Source of the DNA: Myxococcus stipitatus DSM 14675 | GTDB taxonomy: Bacteria; Myxococcota; Myxococcia; Myxococcales; Myxococcaceae | Direction: 5' to 3' | DNA: 64,000 nucleotides | Assembly: GCF_000331735.1 (NCBI RefSeq) | Contig: NC_020126.1 | Span: 1,116,001-1,180,000 of the forward strand | Shown: piece by piece, positions 41,480 to 49,767 of the stretch | Layout of the letters: each line of letters starts with the position of its first letter | How positions within the stretch are numbered: the first letter of the stretch is position 1 | Position numbers and translations under genes: made by a program | The notes under the pieces: model-generated | The model's database searches: none | Seen by the model: the letters and a program-made list of their open reading frames with translations, nothing else | Told to the model about the DNA's origin: nothing

Positions 41480-42854
41480 CCGCGTGCTCCTTCATGAATG
41501 GCACCAACCGCTCCTGGATGAGCCGCCCGGCCCGCTCCAGGTCCACGTCCTCGGCGCGCGTCAGCCCCTCGGACAACTCCGAGACGATGCCACCGGCAAT
41601 CGCCCCCACTTCATATGCCAGCCGGTACGGCACCCGACTGAAGCTCACCATCGAGTAGCGGCTGACGAACGTCCCCGGGAAGGCATTGAGCAACACCTTC
41701 TCCACCGCCTTCTCCAACAAGAAGCGCGGGTTGCCCGTGCTGTCGCGCATCTCGATGAAGTTCTCCACTGCCATGTCCGCGATGGCGTCCGAGTTCGTCT
41801 TGCGCAGCTTCTCCAGCGCACCGAACAGGCTCTCCCATGAGCCGTGCTCCGCGAGCAGCCGGTTGAACACCGTGACGTCCTCGAAGCCGCAGTTCATCCC
41901 CTGGCCGAAGAACGGGACGATGGCGTGCGCCGCATCCCCCAGCACCACCGCCTTGCCGCCCGCGTGCCACGGCGCGCACTTCACCGTCACCATGCTGCCC
42001 GTGGGCCGCGCGAAGAACGCCTCCGTCAAATCCGGGATGAGCGCCTTCGCGTCCGCGAACTGCTCCTCGAAGAACGCCTCCAGTCGAGCCGGCGTGTCCA
42101 GGGACTCGAAGCTCACCGGCCCCTTCCATGGCAGGAACAACGTACACGTGAAGCTGCCGTCCTCGTTGGGCAGCGCAATCAGCATGTACGTCCCACGCGG
42201 CCAGATGTGCAGCGCGTGCTTCTCCATCTGGAACGCGCCACCCGGCCCCGCCGGAATCGTCAGCTCCTTGTAGCCGTGCCCCAGCTGCTCCTGCGTCGAC
42301 TCGAAGCCCTGCACCTGCTCCAGCGCCTGTCGCACCGCGGAGCCGGAGCCATCCGTGCCGAACACCACGCGGCCTTCTTCGCGGCGCTCCTCGCCCGTGG
42401 CCTCGTCCACCACCGTGAGCACACCCGTCTTCGCATCCAGGTGCGTCACCCGCTGCCGGTAGCGGAAGCGGACCCGACCCGACTCCTCCGCCGCCGACAT
42501 CAGGAACTTGTTCAGCCACGCCCGCGACAGCGAGTTGATGTGCTGCGAGTCGTCCTTGCCATACGGCTGATAGACCAGCGAGCCCTTCGGCGGATGAATC
42601 ATCCGCCCGCGCATGGGGATGGCGTGGCGGAGCGCCTCCTCCTCCAACCCCTGCTGTCTCAGCGCGTACAGGCCCCGCGTGGAGATGGCGAGGTTGATGG
42701 AGCGCCCCGCGTCGATGACCTCGCGGCGCATGTCCGGGCGGCGCTCCAGCACCTCCACGGAGTAGCCCTGGCGGGCCAACTCCACCGCGAGCAGCGAGCC
42801 CACCAGGCCCGCGCCCACGATGGTGACCGTCTCGTTGTGCTCAGTCGCGCGCAT
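41457..42854 (-). CDS. kmo: Kynurenine 3-monooxygenase
   Basis: FAD-dependent hydroxylation of L-kynurenine to 3-hydroxykynurenine with NADPH and O2. 465 residues. FAD motif VTIVGAGLVGSLLAVELA, then RSINLAISTRG (a KMO-typical stretch), the DG-type motif VVFGTDGSGSAVR, and the GD motif VVLGDAAHAIVPFFGQGMNCGFEDV, which is very like eukaryotic and bacterial KMO. A C-terminal hydrophobic region (RLAYEVGAIAGGIVSEL) matches the membrane-associated tail of the family. Overlaps kynU by 14 bp and the SDR by 23 bp. Confidence 0.95.
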   Translation of the reverse strand: MRATEHNETVTIVGAGLVGSLLAVELARQGYSVEVLERRPDMRREVIDAGRSINLAISTRGLYALRQQGLEEEALRHAIPMRGRMIHPPKGSLVYQPYGKDDSQHINSLSRAWLNKFLMSAAEESGRVRFRYRQRVTHLDAKTGVLTVVDEATGEERREEGRVVFGTDGSGSAVRQALEQVQGFESTQEQLGHGYKELTIPAGPGGAFQMEKHALHIWPRGTYMLIALPNEDGSFTCTLFLPWKGPVSFESLDTPARLEAFFEEQFADAKALIPDLTEAFFARPTGSMVTVKCAPWHAGGKAVVLGDAAHAIVPFFGQGMNCGFEDVTVFNRLLAEHGSWESLFGALEKLRKTNSDAIADMAVENFIEMRDSTGNPRFLLEKAVEKVLLNAFPGTFVSRYSMVSFSRVPYRLAYEVGAIAGGIVSELSEGLTRAEDVDLERAGRLIQERLVPFMKEHADGFRTEG

Positions 42855-44118
42855 GGGCCTCCAGGGTCCGCACGAAGCGGTAGACGTCGGTGAACGAGCA
42901 GTACAGCGGCGCGGGCGCCGCGCGGATGATGTCCGGCTTGCGGAAGTCGCAGATGATGCCCGCGTCCGACAAGCGCTTGAGCATCCCCTGCGCCTCGCCC
43001 TTGAACCGCAGCGACAACTGCGCGCCCCGCTGCTTCACGTCCCTGGGCGTGATGATGCGCACGAAACCCGGAGGCAACTTCTCCAGCAGGAACTCCAGGT
43101 AGCCGGTGAGCTTCTCGCTCTTCGCGCGCAGCGCCTCCATGCCCGCCTGGTCGAACAGCTCGAACGAGGCCCGCAGCGCCGCGAGCTGGAGGATGGGCGG
43201 GTTGGACAACTGCCACCCCTCCGCGCCCGGCAGCGGGTCGAACGTCGGCCCCATCTGGAAGCGCGTCGCCTTGTCGTGTCCCCACCAGCCCTCGAAGCGC
43301 GGGATGTCCTTCGAGCGCGCATGCCGCTCGTGCACGAACACCCCCGCCAGCGCGCCCGGCCCGCCGTTGAGGTACTTGTACGAGCACCACACCGCGAAGT
43401 CCGGCCCGTCGTCATGCAAGGCCAGCTTCAGGTTGCCCGCGCCATGCGCCAGGTCGAAGCCGACGAAGCAGCCCTTGGCGTGCGCCGTCTTCGTAATCGC
43501 CGGGATGTCGAACGCCTGTCCCGTGAGGTAGTTCACGCTGCCCAACATCACCAGGGCCACTTCGTGCCCGTGCTGGTCCAGCGTGGCGAGGATGTCCTCG
43601 GTGCGCAGCGTCTCCTCACCCGGGCGAGGCTTCAGCTCCAGGATGGCCTCGCGCGGGTCATACCCGTGGAAGCGCGCCTGCGACGCCACCGCGTACTGGT
43701 CCGAGGGGAACGCTCCGCCCTCCACGAGAATCTTGAAGCGCGTCTTCGTGGGTCGGTAGAACGACACCATCATCAGGTGCAGGTTCACCGTCAGGGTGTT
43801 CATCACCACCACTTCCTGCGGCTTCGCGCCCACCAGCCGCGCGGCCTGCTCGGTGACGAGCTCGTGGTAGTGCAGCCACGGGTGCCGTCCGTGGTGGTGG
43901 CCCTCCACGCCGAAGCGGGCCCAGTCCTCCAGCTCCTCCTGCACGTAGCGCGCGGCGTTCTTCGGCTGGAGCCCCAGCGAGTTGCCCGCCAGGTACACCA
44001 GCGGCTTGCCATCCGTCCCCGGCGGGAAGTGGAACGCGTCGCGGAAGGAGCGAAGCGCGTCGGCCTCGTCGGCGCGGCGCGCGAAGTCCTCGGTGTCCTC
44101 GAAGGAGTGCGTCGTCAT
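42841..44118 (-). CDS. kynU: Kynureninase
   Basis: PLP enzyme of 425 residues that cleaves (3-hydroxy)kynurenine to (3-hydroxy)anthranilate and alanine. The start of the fold reads FHFPPGTDGKPLVYLAGNSLGLQPK. The PLP-binding region contains VGFDLAHGAGN (Asp and His pairing with the cofactor) and the Schiff-base Lys in WCSYKYLNGGPGA. FEGWWGHD and TPRDVKQRGAQLSLRF (the latter near the C-terminus) are kynureninase signatures. The ATG at 44118 overlaps the ACMSD stop (ATGA); the longer frame to 44151 is discarded. Confidence 0.96.
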   Translation of the reverse strand: MTTHSFEDTEDFARRADEADALRSFRDAFHFPPGTDGKPLVYLAGNSLGLQPKNAARYVQEELEDWARFGVEGHHHGRHPWLHYHELVTEQAARLVGAKPQEVVVMNTLTVNLHLMMVSFYRPTKTRFKILVEGGAFPSDQYAVASQARFHGYDPREAILELKPRPGEETLRTEDILATLDQHGHEVALVMLGSVNYLTGQAFDIPAITKTAHAKGCFVGFDLAHGAGNLKLALHDDGPDFAVWCSYKYLNGGPGALAGVFVHERHARSKDIPRFEGWWGHDKATRFQMGPTFDPLPGAEGWQLSNPPILQLAALRASFELFDQAGMEALRAKSEKLTGYLEFLLEKLPPGFVRIITPRDVKQRGAQLSLRFKGEAQGMLKRLSDAGIICDFRKPDIIRAAPAPLYCSFTDVYRFVRTLEAHARD

Positions 44119-45131
44119 GGTGCGAAGTCCTCGCGAGCGCGGCCCAGCCACGCCAGTGCGTTCTTCCAGAGCAGCTGCTCGCGCGTGTCGACAGACAGCT
44201 CGGTCAGTGAGTCGATGAGGGTGCCCGGGCGGTCCTCGCCCAGGGGGAACGGATAGTCACTGCCCAGCGCGACCTTGTCCTGGCCGAACAGCTTCACGAT
44301 GAAGCGCAGCGTGTCCGCGTCGTGCACCAGCGAGTCCACCCAGAAGCGGCCCAGGTAGTCGCGCGGTGGCACCTTGTTGTCCACGGCGACCAGGTCCGGA
44401 CGGGCCTCGAAGCCGTGCTCGATGCGGCCCAGCGTCCCGGGGAACGAGCCGCCACCGTGCGCGAACGCGAAGCGCAGCTTGGGCAGCCGCTCCATTACTC
44501 CGCCGAAGATGAGCGAGCACATGGCCAGCGACACCTCCGCGGGCATGCCCACCAGCCACGGCAGCCAGTACTTCTGCATCTTCGCCTCGCCCATCATGTC
44601 CCATGGGTGGACGAAGATGGACGCGCCCAGCTCGCTGGCCGCCTCGAAGAAGGGGAACAGCTTCTCGTCGGAGAGGTTCCAGTCGTTGACGTGACTGCCA
44701 ATCTGCACGCCCGACAGCCCCAGCTCCTTCACGCACCGCTCCAGCTCTCGAATCGCAAGCTCCGGCGACTGGAGGGGCACGGTGCCCAGGCCCGCGAAGC
44801 GCTTGGGGTGCTCACGCACCGCTCCGGCCACGTGGTCATTCAGGAAGCGGGACAGGTCCGCGCCGTGCTCCGGCTTCGTCCAGTAGCTGAACATCACCGG
44901 CACGGTGGAGAGCACCTGGACGTGGACGCCCGTCGCATCACACTCCTCGATGCGCTTCACCGGGTCCCAGCAGTTGCTCTCAATCTCGCGGAAGAACTTC
45001 CCGTCGTCCCGCAGCATGCGCGCGCGGCACGGCTTGTGGTGGTCCAGCGTGATGAAGCCCCCGTAGCCGTAGCGCTCGGCGAAGCGCGGGAGCTTCTCGG
45101 GCAACAGGTGCGTGTGGATGTCGACCTTCAA
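44115..45131 (-). CDS. nbaD: 2-amino-3-carboxymuconate-6-semialdehyde decarboxylase (ACMSD)
   Basis: Zn-dependent amidohydrolase-fold decarboxylase, 338 residues, which diverts ACMS from quinolinate (NAD synthesis) to 2-aminomuconate semialdehyde. Metal ligands are HTH in MKVDIHTHLLPE, His in IFVHPWDMMG, and Asp in GSDYPFPLGE; the catalytic-site His lies in FAHGGGSFPG. NCWDPVKRIEECDATGVHVQVLST is a good family match. The start is a TTG at 45131 whose last bases form the dioxygenase stop (TTGA), the only start that leaves the fold intact. Upstream in-frame sequence is antisense-type shadow. Confidence 0.95.
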   Translation of the reverse strand: MKVDIHTHLLPEKLPRFAERYGYGGFITLDHHKPCRARMLRDDGKFFREIESNCWDPVKRIEECDATGVHVQVLSTVPVMFSYWTKPEHGADLSRFLNDHVAGAVREHPKRFAGLGTVPLQSPELAIRELERCVKELGLSGVQIGSHVNDWNLSDEKLFPFFEAASELGASIFVHPWDMMGEAKMQKYWLPWLVGMPAEVSLAMCSLIFGGVMERLPKLRFAFAHGGGSFPGTLGRIEHGFEARPDLVAVDNKVPPRDYLGRFWVDSLVHDADTLRFIVKLFGQDKVALGSDYPFPLGEDRPGTLIDSLTELSVDTREQLLWKNALAWLGRAREDFAP

Positions 45132-45652
45132 CGCGTCGGCCCTCCCTTGGTGACCTTCGTCCCGCACTTCTTGCAGGTGCAGTTCTCGGGGTTGCCGTAG
45201 AAGTGCTCGAAGATGGGGGGCAGCTGCGTCACGAGGTTCGTGACGTGGACGAACTCCTCGTAGAGCTTCTCGTTGCACGAGGGGCACATCCACATGAAGC
45301 CATCCAGCTCGTGCGGCAGGCGGCGGCGCTCCAGCACCAGGCCCACCGTGCCGGCGGGACGCTGCGGCGAGTGCGGCAGCTTGGGCGGCAGCAGGTAGAT
45401 GTCGCCCTCGTGGATGGGGATGTCCACGGGCTTGCCGTCATCGAGGACGCGCAGGTTCATGGAGCCCTCGAGCTGGTAGAAGAACTCCTCGCCCTCGTTG
45501 ATGTGGTAGTCCGTGCGCGCGTTCGGCCCGCCGACGACGGTGACCATGAACTCACGGTCCGCCCACACCAGTTGGTTGCCCACGGGCGGCTTGAGCAGGT
45601 GGCGGTGCTCGTCAATCCACTTCTTGAAGTTGATGGGAGTCAGGCGGCCCAT
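45128..45652 (-). CDS. nbaC: 3-hydroxyanthranilate 3,4-dioxygenase
   Basis: Fe(II) ring-cleaving dioxygenase, 174 residues, converting 3-hydroxyanthranilate to ACMS. The cupin metal ligands are His and Glu in DYHINEGEEFFYQ and His in PPKLPHSPQRP. A C-terminal rubredoxin-like iron site, typical of the bacterial enzyme, is formed by CPSC and CTCKKC. The ATG at 45652 directly abuts the stop of the deaminase gene, and the end overlaps the ACMSD TTG. Length and motifs agree with the short bacterial HAO. Confidence 0.96.
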   Translation of the reverse strand: MGRLTPINFKKWIDEHRHLLKPPVGNQLVWADREFMVTVVGGPNARTDYHINEGEEFFYQLEGSMNLRVLDDGKPVDIPIHEGDIYLLPPKLPHSPQRPAGTVGLVLERRRLPHELDGFMWMCPSCNEKLYEEFVHVTNLVTQLPPIFEHFYGNPENCTCKKCGTKVTKGGPTR

Positions 45653-46081
45653 TCATTCGTCTCCGATGGTGGCGATGCACTTGAGCTCGATGGCAATGGG
45701 CGTGGGGAGCGCGTTGATTTCGAGCGTCGTCCTGCACGGCGGGTTGTCCTTGAAGTACTCCGCCCACAGCCGGTTGTAGATGGGGAAGTCCTTCTTCATG
45801 TTCGTGAGGTACACGGTGACGTCCACCAGCCGCTCCCACGAGGAGCCCGCGTCCTCCAGGATGTAGCGGACGTTGCGGAACACCGAGTGGCACTGCTTCT
45901 CGATGTCGTAGGAGAGGATGTTGCCCTCGGCGTCCAGCTCCACGCCGGGAATCTTCTTCGTGCCGCGCTCCCTCGGCCCCACGCCCGACAGGAACAGCAG
46001 GTTGCCCACGCGGCGCGCGTGGGGATACAGGCCCACGGGCTCGGGGGCCTTCTGGGAATCGACTCGCTCACTGGTGCTCAC
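45653..46081 (-). CDS. nbaF: RidA-family 2-aminomuconate deaminase
   Basis: 142-residue YjgF/YER057c/UK114 (RidA) protein. Core motifs are GNLLFLSGVGP, the subunit-interface region LEDAGSSWERLVDVTVYLTNM and the conserved Arg in PPCRTTLEINALPTPIAIELKCIA, where Arg binds the substrate carboxylate. General RidA proteins hydrolyse enamine/imines. Placement between the semialdehyde dehydrogenase and the 3-HAO genes identifies this one as the 2-aminomuconate deaminase that yields 4-oxalocrotonate. It follows the dehydrogenase stop by 21 bp. Confidence 0.88.
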   Translation of the reverse strand: MSTSERVDSQKAPEPVGLYPHARRVGNLLFLSGVGPRERGTKKIPGVELDAEGNILSYDIEKQCHSVFRNVRYILEDAGSSWERLVDVTVYLTNMKKDFPIYNRLWAEYFKDNPPCRTTLEINALPTPIAIELKCIATIGDE

Positions 46082-46102
46082 GTCGTGTCTCCGTCCAGCG
46101 CG

Positions 46103-47545
46103 TCACAGCTTGATGCACACGTTCTTGGGCTCGGTGAAGAAGCGCAGCGCTTCCCAGCCGCCCTCGCGTCCCACGCCCGAGTCCTTCACCCCGCCGAACG
46201 GCGTGCGCAGGTCGCGCAGCATCCAGCAGTTCACCCAGACGATGCCGCTGTGCAGCCGGGCCGCGAAGCGGTGCGCGCGCGACAGGTCCTTCGTCCACAC
46301 GCTGGCGGCCAGGCCGTACTTCGTGGCGTTCGCCCACGCGAGGACCTGGTCCTCGTGGTCGAAGGGCATCAGCGTGGCCACCGGGCCGAAGATCTCCTCC
46401 TGGTTGGTGCGGCAGGAGGCGTCCAGGTTCTCGATGAGGGTGGGCTCCACGAACCAGCCCTCGGCGCAGCGGCCGGAGAGGCTGGCGCGCTTGCCTCCGG
46501 TGAGGATGCGTCCGCCCTCCTGCTTCGCCAGGTCGATGTAGCCCATCACCTTGTCGAAGTGCTGTTGGGAGACCAGCGCGCCCTGCTCGGTGCCGGCCTC
46601 CAGCGGGTCGCCCACCTTGAGCGCTCGCGTGCGCTCCACCAGCGCGTCGCGGAAGCGCGGGTAGAGGGAGCGCTGCACGAAGATGCGCGGGCCGCAGAGG
46701 CAGATCTGCCCCTGGTTGGAGAACGATGAGCGCACCGTCGTGGCGAGCGCCTCGTCGAAGTCGCAGTCGTCGAAGATGACGTTGGGGTTCTTCCCGCCCA
46801 TCTCCAGCGACAGCTTCTTGAAGGCGGGTGCGGCCACGCGGGCAATCTCGGCGCCCACGCGGGTGCTGCCCGTGAAGGAGATGGCTGGGATGTCCGGGTG
46901 CTGGCTCATGGCCGCGCCGACCTTGGGGCCCAGGCCGTGGACGATGTTGAGCACGCCGGGGGGCAGGCCCACGTCACGGCAGACCTGGGAGAGCAGGTAG
47001 GCCGTCATGGGTGTGACTTCGGAGGGCTTGGCGACGATGCAGTTGCCCATGGCCAGCGCGGGCGCGAGCTTCCACGTCAGCAGGTAGAGGGGCAGGTTCC
47101 ACGGGGAGATGCAGCCGACGACACCCAGCGGTGAGCGCAGCGTGTAGTTGAGGGCCACGCCGTCGGTGGCGTGGGACTCGCTGGAGAACTGGGTGACGGC
47201 GTCGGCGAAGAACTCGAAGTTGAGGATGCTGCGCGGGATGTCGACGGAGGAGGCGACGGCCAGCGGCTTGCCGGAGTCGATGGACTCCGCGAGGGCGAAG
47301 TCGGGCAGGCGCTGACGAATCGTGTCCGCGATGCGGCGGAGCATGCGCGAGCGCTCGGCGGCGGGCGTGGCGGACCAGGCGGGGAAGGCGCGGGAGGCGG
47401 CCTCCACGGCGCGCTGGACGTCGCTCTCGTCGGAGTCGGGGACCTGCGCGTACGTCTTCGCCGTCGCGGGCTCGGGCTTGTCCAGCCACGTGCCTCCGCG
47501 GGCGGGCAGCATCTCTCCCCCGATGTAGTTGAGCACCTTCTGCAT
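46103..47545 (-). CDS. nbaE: 2-aminomuconic semialdehyde dehydrogenase
   Basis: NAD-dependent aldehyde dehydrogenase of 480 residues, oxidising 2-aminomuconate semialdehyde to 2-aminomuconate. Cofactor and catalytic motifs are SPWNLPLYLLTWKLAPAL, FTGSTRVG, the general-base Glu in LEMGGKNPN and the nucleophilic Cys in QGQICLCG. EEIFGPVATLMPF and FGGVKDSGVGREGGW are standard ALDH signatures. The ATG at 47545 follows GGAGGT by 5 nt. First gene of the operon, so the promoter should be within 47546-47700. Identification as the aminomuconate enzyme rests on context; ALDH specificity is not readable from motifs. Confidence 0.92.
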   Translation of the reverse strand: MQKVLNYIGGEMLPARGGTWLDKPEPATAKTYAQVPDSDESDVQRAVEAASRAFPAWSATPAAERSRMLRRIADTIRQRLPDFALAESIDSGKPLAVASSVDIPRSILNFEFFADAVTQFSSESHATDGVALNYTLRSPLGVVGCISPWNLPLYLLTWKLAPALAMGNCIVAKPSEVTPMTAYLLSQVCRDVGLPPGVLNIVHGLGPKVGAAMSQHPDIPAISFTGSTRVGAEIARVAAPAFKKLSLEMGGKNPNVIFDDCDFDEALATTVRSSFSNQGQICLCGPRIFVQRSLYPRFRDALVERTRALKVGDPLEAGTEQGALVSQQHFDKVMGYIDLAKQEGGRILTGGKRASLSGRCAEGWFVEPTLIENLDASCRTNQEEIFGPVATLMPFDHEDQVLAWANATKYGLAASVWTKDLSRAHRFAARLHSGIVWVNCWMLRDLRTPFGGVKDSGVGREGGWEALRFFTEPKNVCIKL

Positions 47546-48016
47546 GGCGGACCTCCGTGTGTGCCCACTCCCGGCAGTGGACCGCGAGCGCCCACGCCAG
47601 ACCCAGGTCGAACGCGGCGCAATGTACGCAACCCCTGGACCCGTCACCAGCATCACTGACGGCGGCGTTCAGGGGCCCTCGCCTGGTGCCACGCCCGGTG
47701 GCGCATCCCTGACACGGCCCGAAGGAACGCTTGCCTTCTCCGTCCGAGAGCGCTCCTGTCCCATCGGGATGACGCGGAAGGACAAAGATGCTGGGACTCT
47801 CGAGAGGACCGGGTCATCACCGCGTCGGGTGCACTCGCGACGAAAGACAGTCGAAGTCACCCCATCGAAATCGAACGTGGAGCTGGAGCGCCCTCGAATC
47901 CACCCTGGACCTCTGGCGCCGGACGCCGACGTCTGTTGAACCGTCATCTCGCGCTGGCGTGACGAAGTAGCGGCGCCCCGCTTCCGTTGCTTGATTGCCC
48001 GCAACGGAGGCGCGGA
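47546..48016. other. Divergent control region between kynurenine operon and ABC transporter
   Basis: 471 bp without a convincing gene. The last 40 bp contain the hairpin annotated separately. The minus-strand side (47546-47700) should hold the kynurenine operon promoter. I note CGTCA-N10-TGACG and a TTGCG direct repeat there, but no confident -35/-10. No regulator gene is next to the operon. Confidence 0.4.
47981..48010 (+). promoter_or_regulatory. Hairpin sequestering the ABC-permease Shine-Dalgarno
   Basis: CTTCCGTTGC (47981-47990), a 10-nt loop, then GCAACGGAGG (48001-48010). The arms pair over 10 bp with a single G-U. The 3' arm ends in GGAGG, the ribosome-binding site 6 nt before the ATG at 48017. 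In the folded RNA the site is fully paired, so translation should need an opening event (ligand, protein, antisense RNA or temperature). No known riboswitch core was recognised upstream. Confidence 0.6.
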
Positions 48017-49756
48017 ATGAAGACGACACCCTCGGTGACGTGGGGCGAGTCCAACGCCACGCTGGCGCGTGGACGCCGCTTCAGCTTCGTCGACGTGCTC
48101 GTCATCGCCGGCCTTGCCGGAGCCCTCTTCGGAGGTCTCCACGCGGCCCACGAGTGGACCGGCGCCCTGCGGCCCTCCGTGGACATCGACCTGTCCCCTC
48201 GCGCGCTGCCCGAGTACACCTTCCTCTCGATGTCCCGAGGGCTCATCGCCTACGCCCTCTCGCTCACCTTCACGCTCGTCTATGGCTACTGGGCCGCGAA
48301 GGACCGCGTGGCCGAGCGCGTCCTGCTGCCGCTGCTCGACATCCTCCAGAGCATCCCCGTCCTGGGCTTCATGCCCGGACTCGTGCTCGCGCTCGTCGCC
48401 GCGTTCCCCACGAGCAACGTCGGGTTGGAGCTGGCCGCCGTCCTGATGATCTTCACCGGCCAGGCCTGGAACATGACGTTCAGCTACTACCACTCGCTGC
48501 GCTCCGTCCCCTCCGAGCAGCGCGAGGCCGCCACCGTCTACCGGTTCAGTCGCTGGCAACAGCTCAAGTGGGTGGAGCTCCCCTTCGCCACCATCGGCCT
48601 CGTGTGGAACAGCATGATGAGCATGGCCGGAGGGTGGTTCTTCCTGATGATCAACGAAGCCTTCGTGCTCGGCACCCGGGACTTCCGGCTGCCCGGCCTG
48701 GGCTCGTACATGAGCGTCGCCGTGGCCCACGGTGACGTGCCCGCCATGCTGTGGGCCATCCTCGCGATGACCACCATGATTGTCTTCCTGGACCAGGTCC
48801 TCTGGCGCCCCGTCGTCGTCTGGGCCCAGAAGTTCCGCGTCGAGGAAGGGGGCCAGGCGGAGGCCATGGACTCCTGGTTCCTCGACCTGCTGCGCCGCTC
48901 GCGACTCCTGGGGCTCCTGCGCTCCGGTCTGGACCGGCTGTCCCTCCTGCTCGCCCGGCCGCGCGCGCGACGCGCCCCCGCCCCCTCGACGAAGCCCTCG
49001 GAGAACCCGCTCACGCACCACCTGTCGCACGTGCTCTTCGCCGTGCTCGTCGTGCTGCTGCTCATCGGCGCGTACCGCCTGGTGCTCATCCTGCGCGAGG
49101 TGTCGCTGGCGCAGTGGGGCCGGACGCTGGGCCTGGCCCTGGTGACGCTGGGGCGCGTGCTGCTGTCCACGTTCCTGGGGACGCTGTGGGCGGTGCCCGC
49201 GGGGCTGGCCATCGGCCTGTCTCCGAGGGCGTCCCGGCTCCTCCAGCCCGTCATCCAGGTGGTGGCGTCCTTCCCCGCGCCCATGCTCTTCCCGGTGGTC
49301 ATCGCGGGCCTGGCCTTCGCGGGCGTGGGCCTGGGGTGGGGGAGCATCCTGCTCATGCTGCTGGGCACCCAGTGGTACATCCTCTTCAACGTCGTGGCCG
49401 GCGCCACGGCCATCCCCGCGGACCTGCGCGAGATGTCGCGCGCCTACGGCATCCGAGGCTGGCTGCGCCTGCGCACGCTCTTCCTGCCCGCCCTCTTCCC
49501 GTACCTGCTGACGGGCTGGATGACCGCGGCGGGAGGCGCCTGGAACGCGAGCATCGTCGCGGAGCTGGCCCACTCCCGAGGAGAAACCCTGGTCGCTCCG
49601 GGCCTGGGCTCCCAAATCAGCCAGGCCGCGGCGGGGGCGGACTTCCCGCTGCTCGCGGTCAGCGTCGTGGTGATGTCCGCGGTGTTGGTGACCTTCAACC
49701 GCCTGGTGTGGAAGCGCCTGCACACCCTGGCGCGCACGCGCTTCTCGCTGAGCTGA
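48017..49756 (+). CDS. NitT/TauT-type ABC transporter permease with two fused permease domains
   Basis: 579-residue membrane protein containing two BPD-type permease domains in one chain. Domain 1 (about 20-270) has the EAA-like loop EQREAATVYRFSRWQQLKWVELP, and domain 2 (about 330-575) has the matching loop DLREMSRAYGIRGWLRLRTLFLPALFP. These contact the ATPase. About 12 membrane helices are visible, with a polar linker (RARRAPAPSTKPSENP) at about 320. The fused arrangement makes a homodimer unnecessary. The ATPase gene follows 11 bp downstream. There is no periplasmic binding protein gene in the window, so the substrate (anion, sulfonate, pyrimidine or other) cannot be named. Confidence 0.88.
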   Translation: MKTTPSVTWGESNATLARGRRFSFVDVLVIAGLAGALFGGLHAAHEWTGALRPSVDIDLSPRALPEYTFLSMSRGLIAYALSLTFTLVYGYWAAKDRVAERVLLPLLDILQSIPVLGFMPGLVLALVAAFPTSNVGLELAAVLMIFTGQAWNMTFSYYHSLRSVPSEQREAATVYRFSRWQQLKWVELPFATIGLVWNSMMSMAGGWFFLMINEAFVLGTRDFRLPGLGSYMSVAVAHGDVPAMLWAILAMTTMIVFLDQVLWRPVVVWAQKFRVEEGGQAEAMDSWFLDLLRRSRLLGLLRSGLDRLSLLLARPRARRAPAPSTKPSENPLTHHLSHVLFAVLVVLLLIGAYRLVLILREVSLAQWGRTLGLALVTLGRVLLSTFLGTLWAVPAGLAIGLSPRASRLLQPVIQVVASFPAPMLFPVVIAGLAFAGVGLGWGSILLMLLGTQWYILFNVVAGATAIPADLREMSRAYGIRGWLRLRTLFLPALFPYLLTGWMTAAGGAWNASIVAELAHSRGETLVAPGLGSQISQAAAGADFPLLAVSVVVMSAVLVTFNRLVWKRLHTLARTRFSLS

Positions 49757-49767
49757 CGAGCCCCGCC

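Noticed and set aside
47700..48016. TPP or other known riboswitch upstream of the NitT/TauT-type transporter
   Set aside because: I found no CTGAGA or other recognisable aptamer core; only the hairpin at the ribosome-binding site is supported.
47669..49723. Minus-strand frame of 684 codons antisense to the ABC permease
   Set aside because: His/Arg/Gln-rich shadow. The plus-strand frame has membrane helices and both EAA-type loops.
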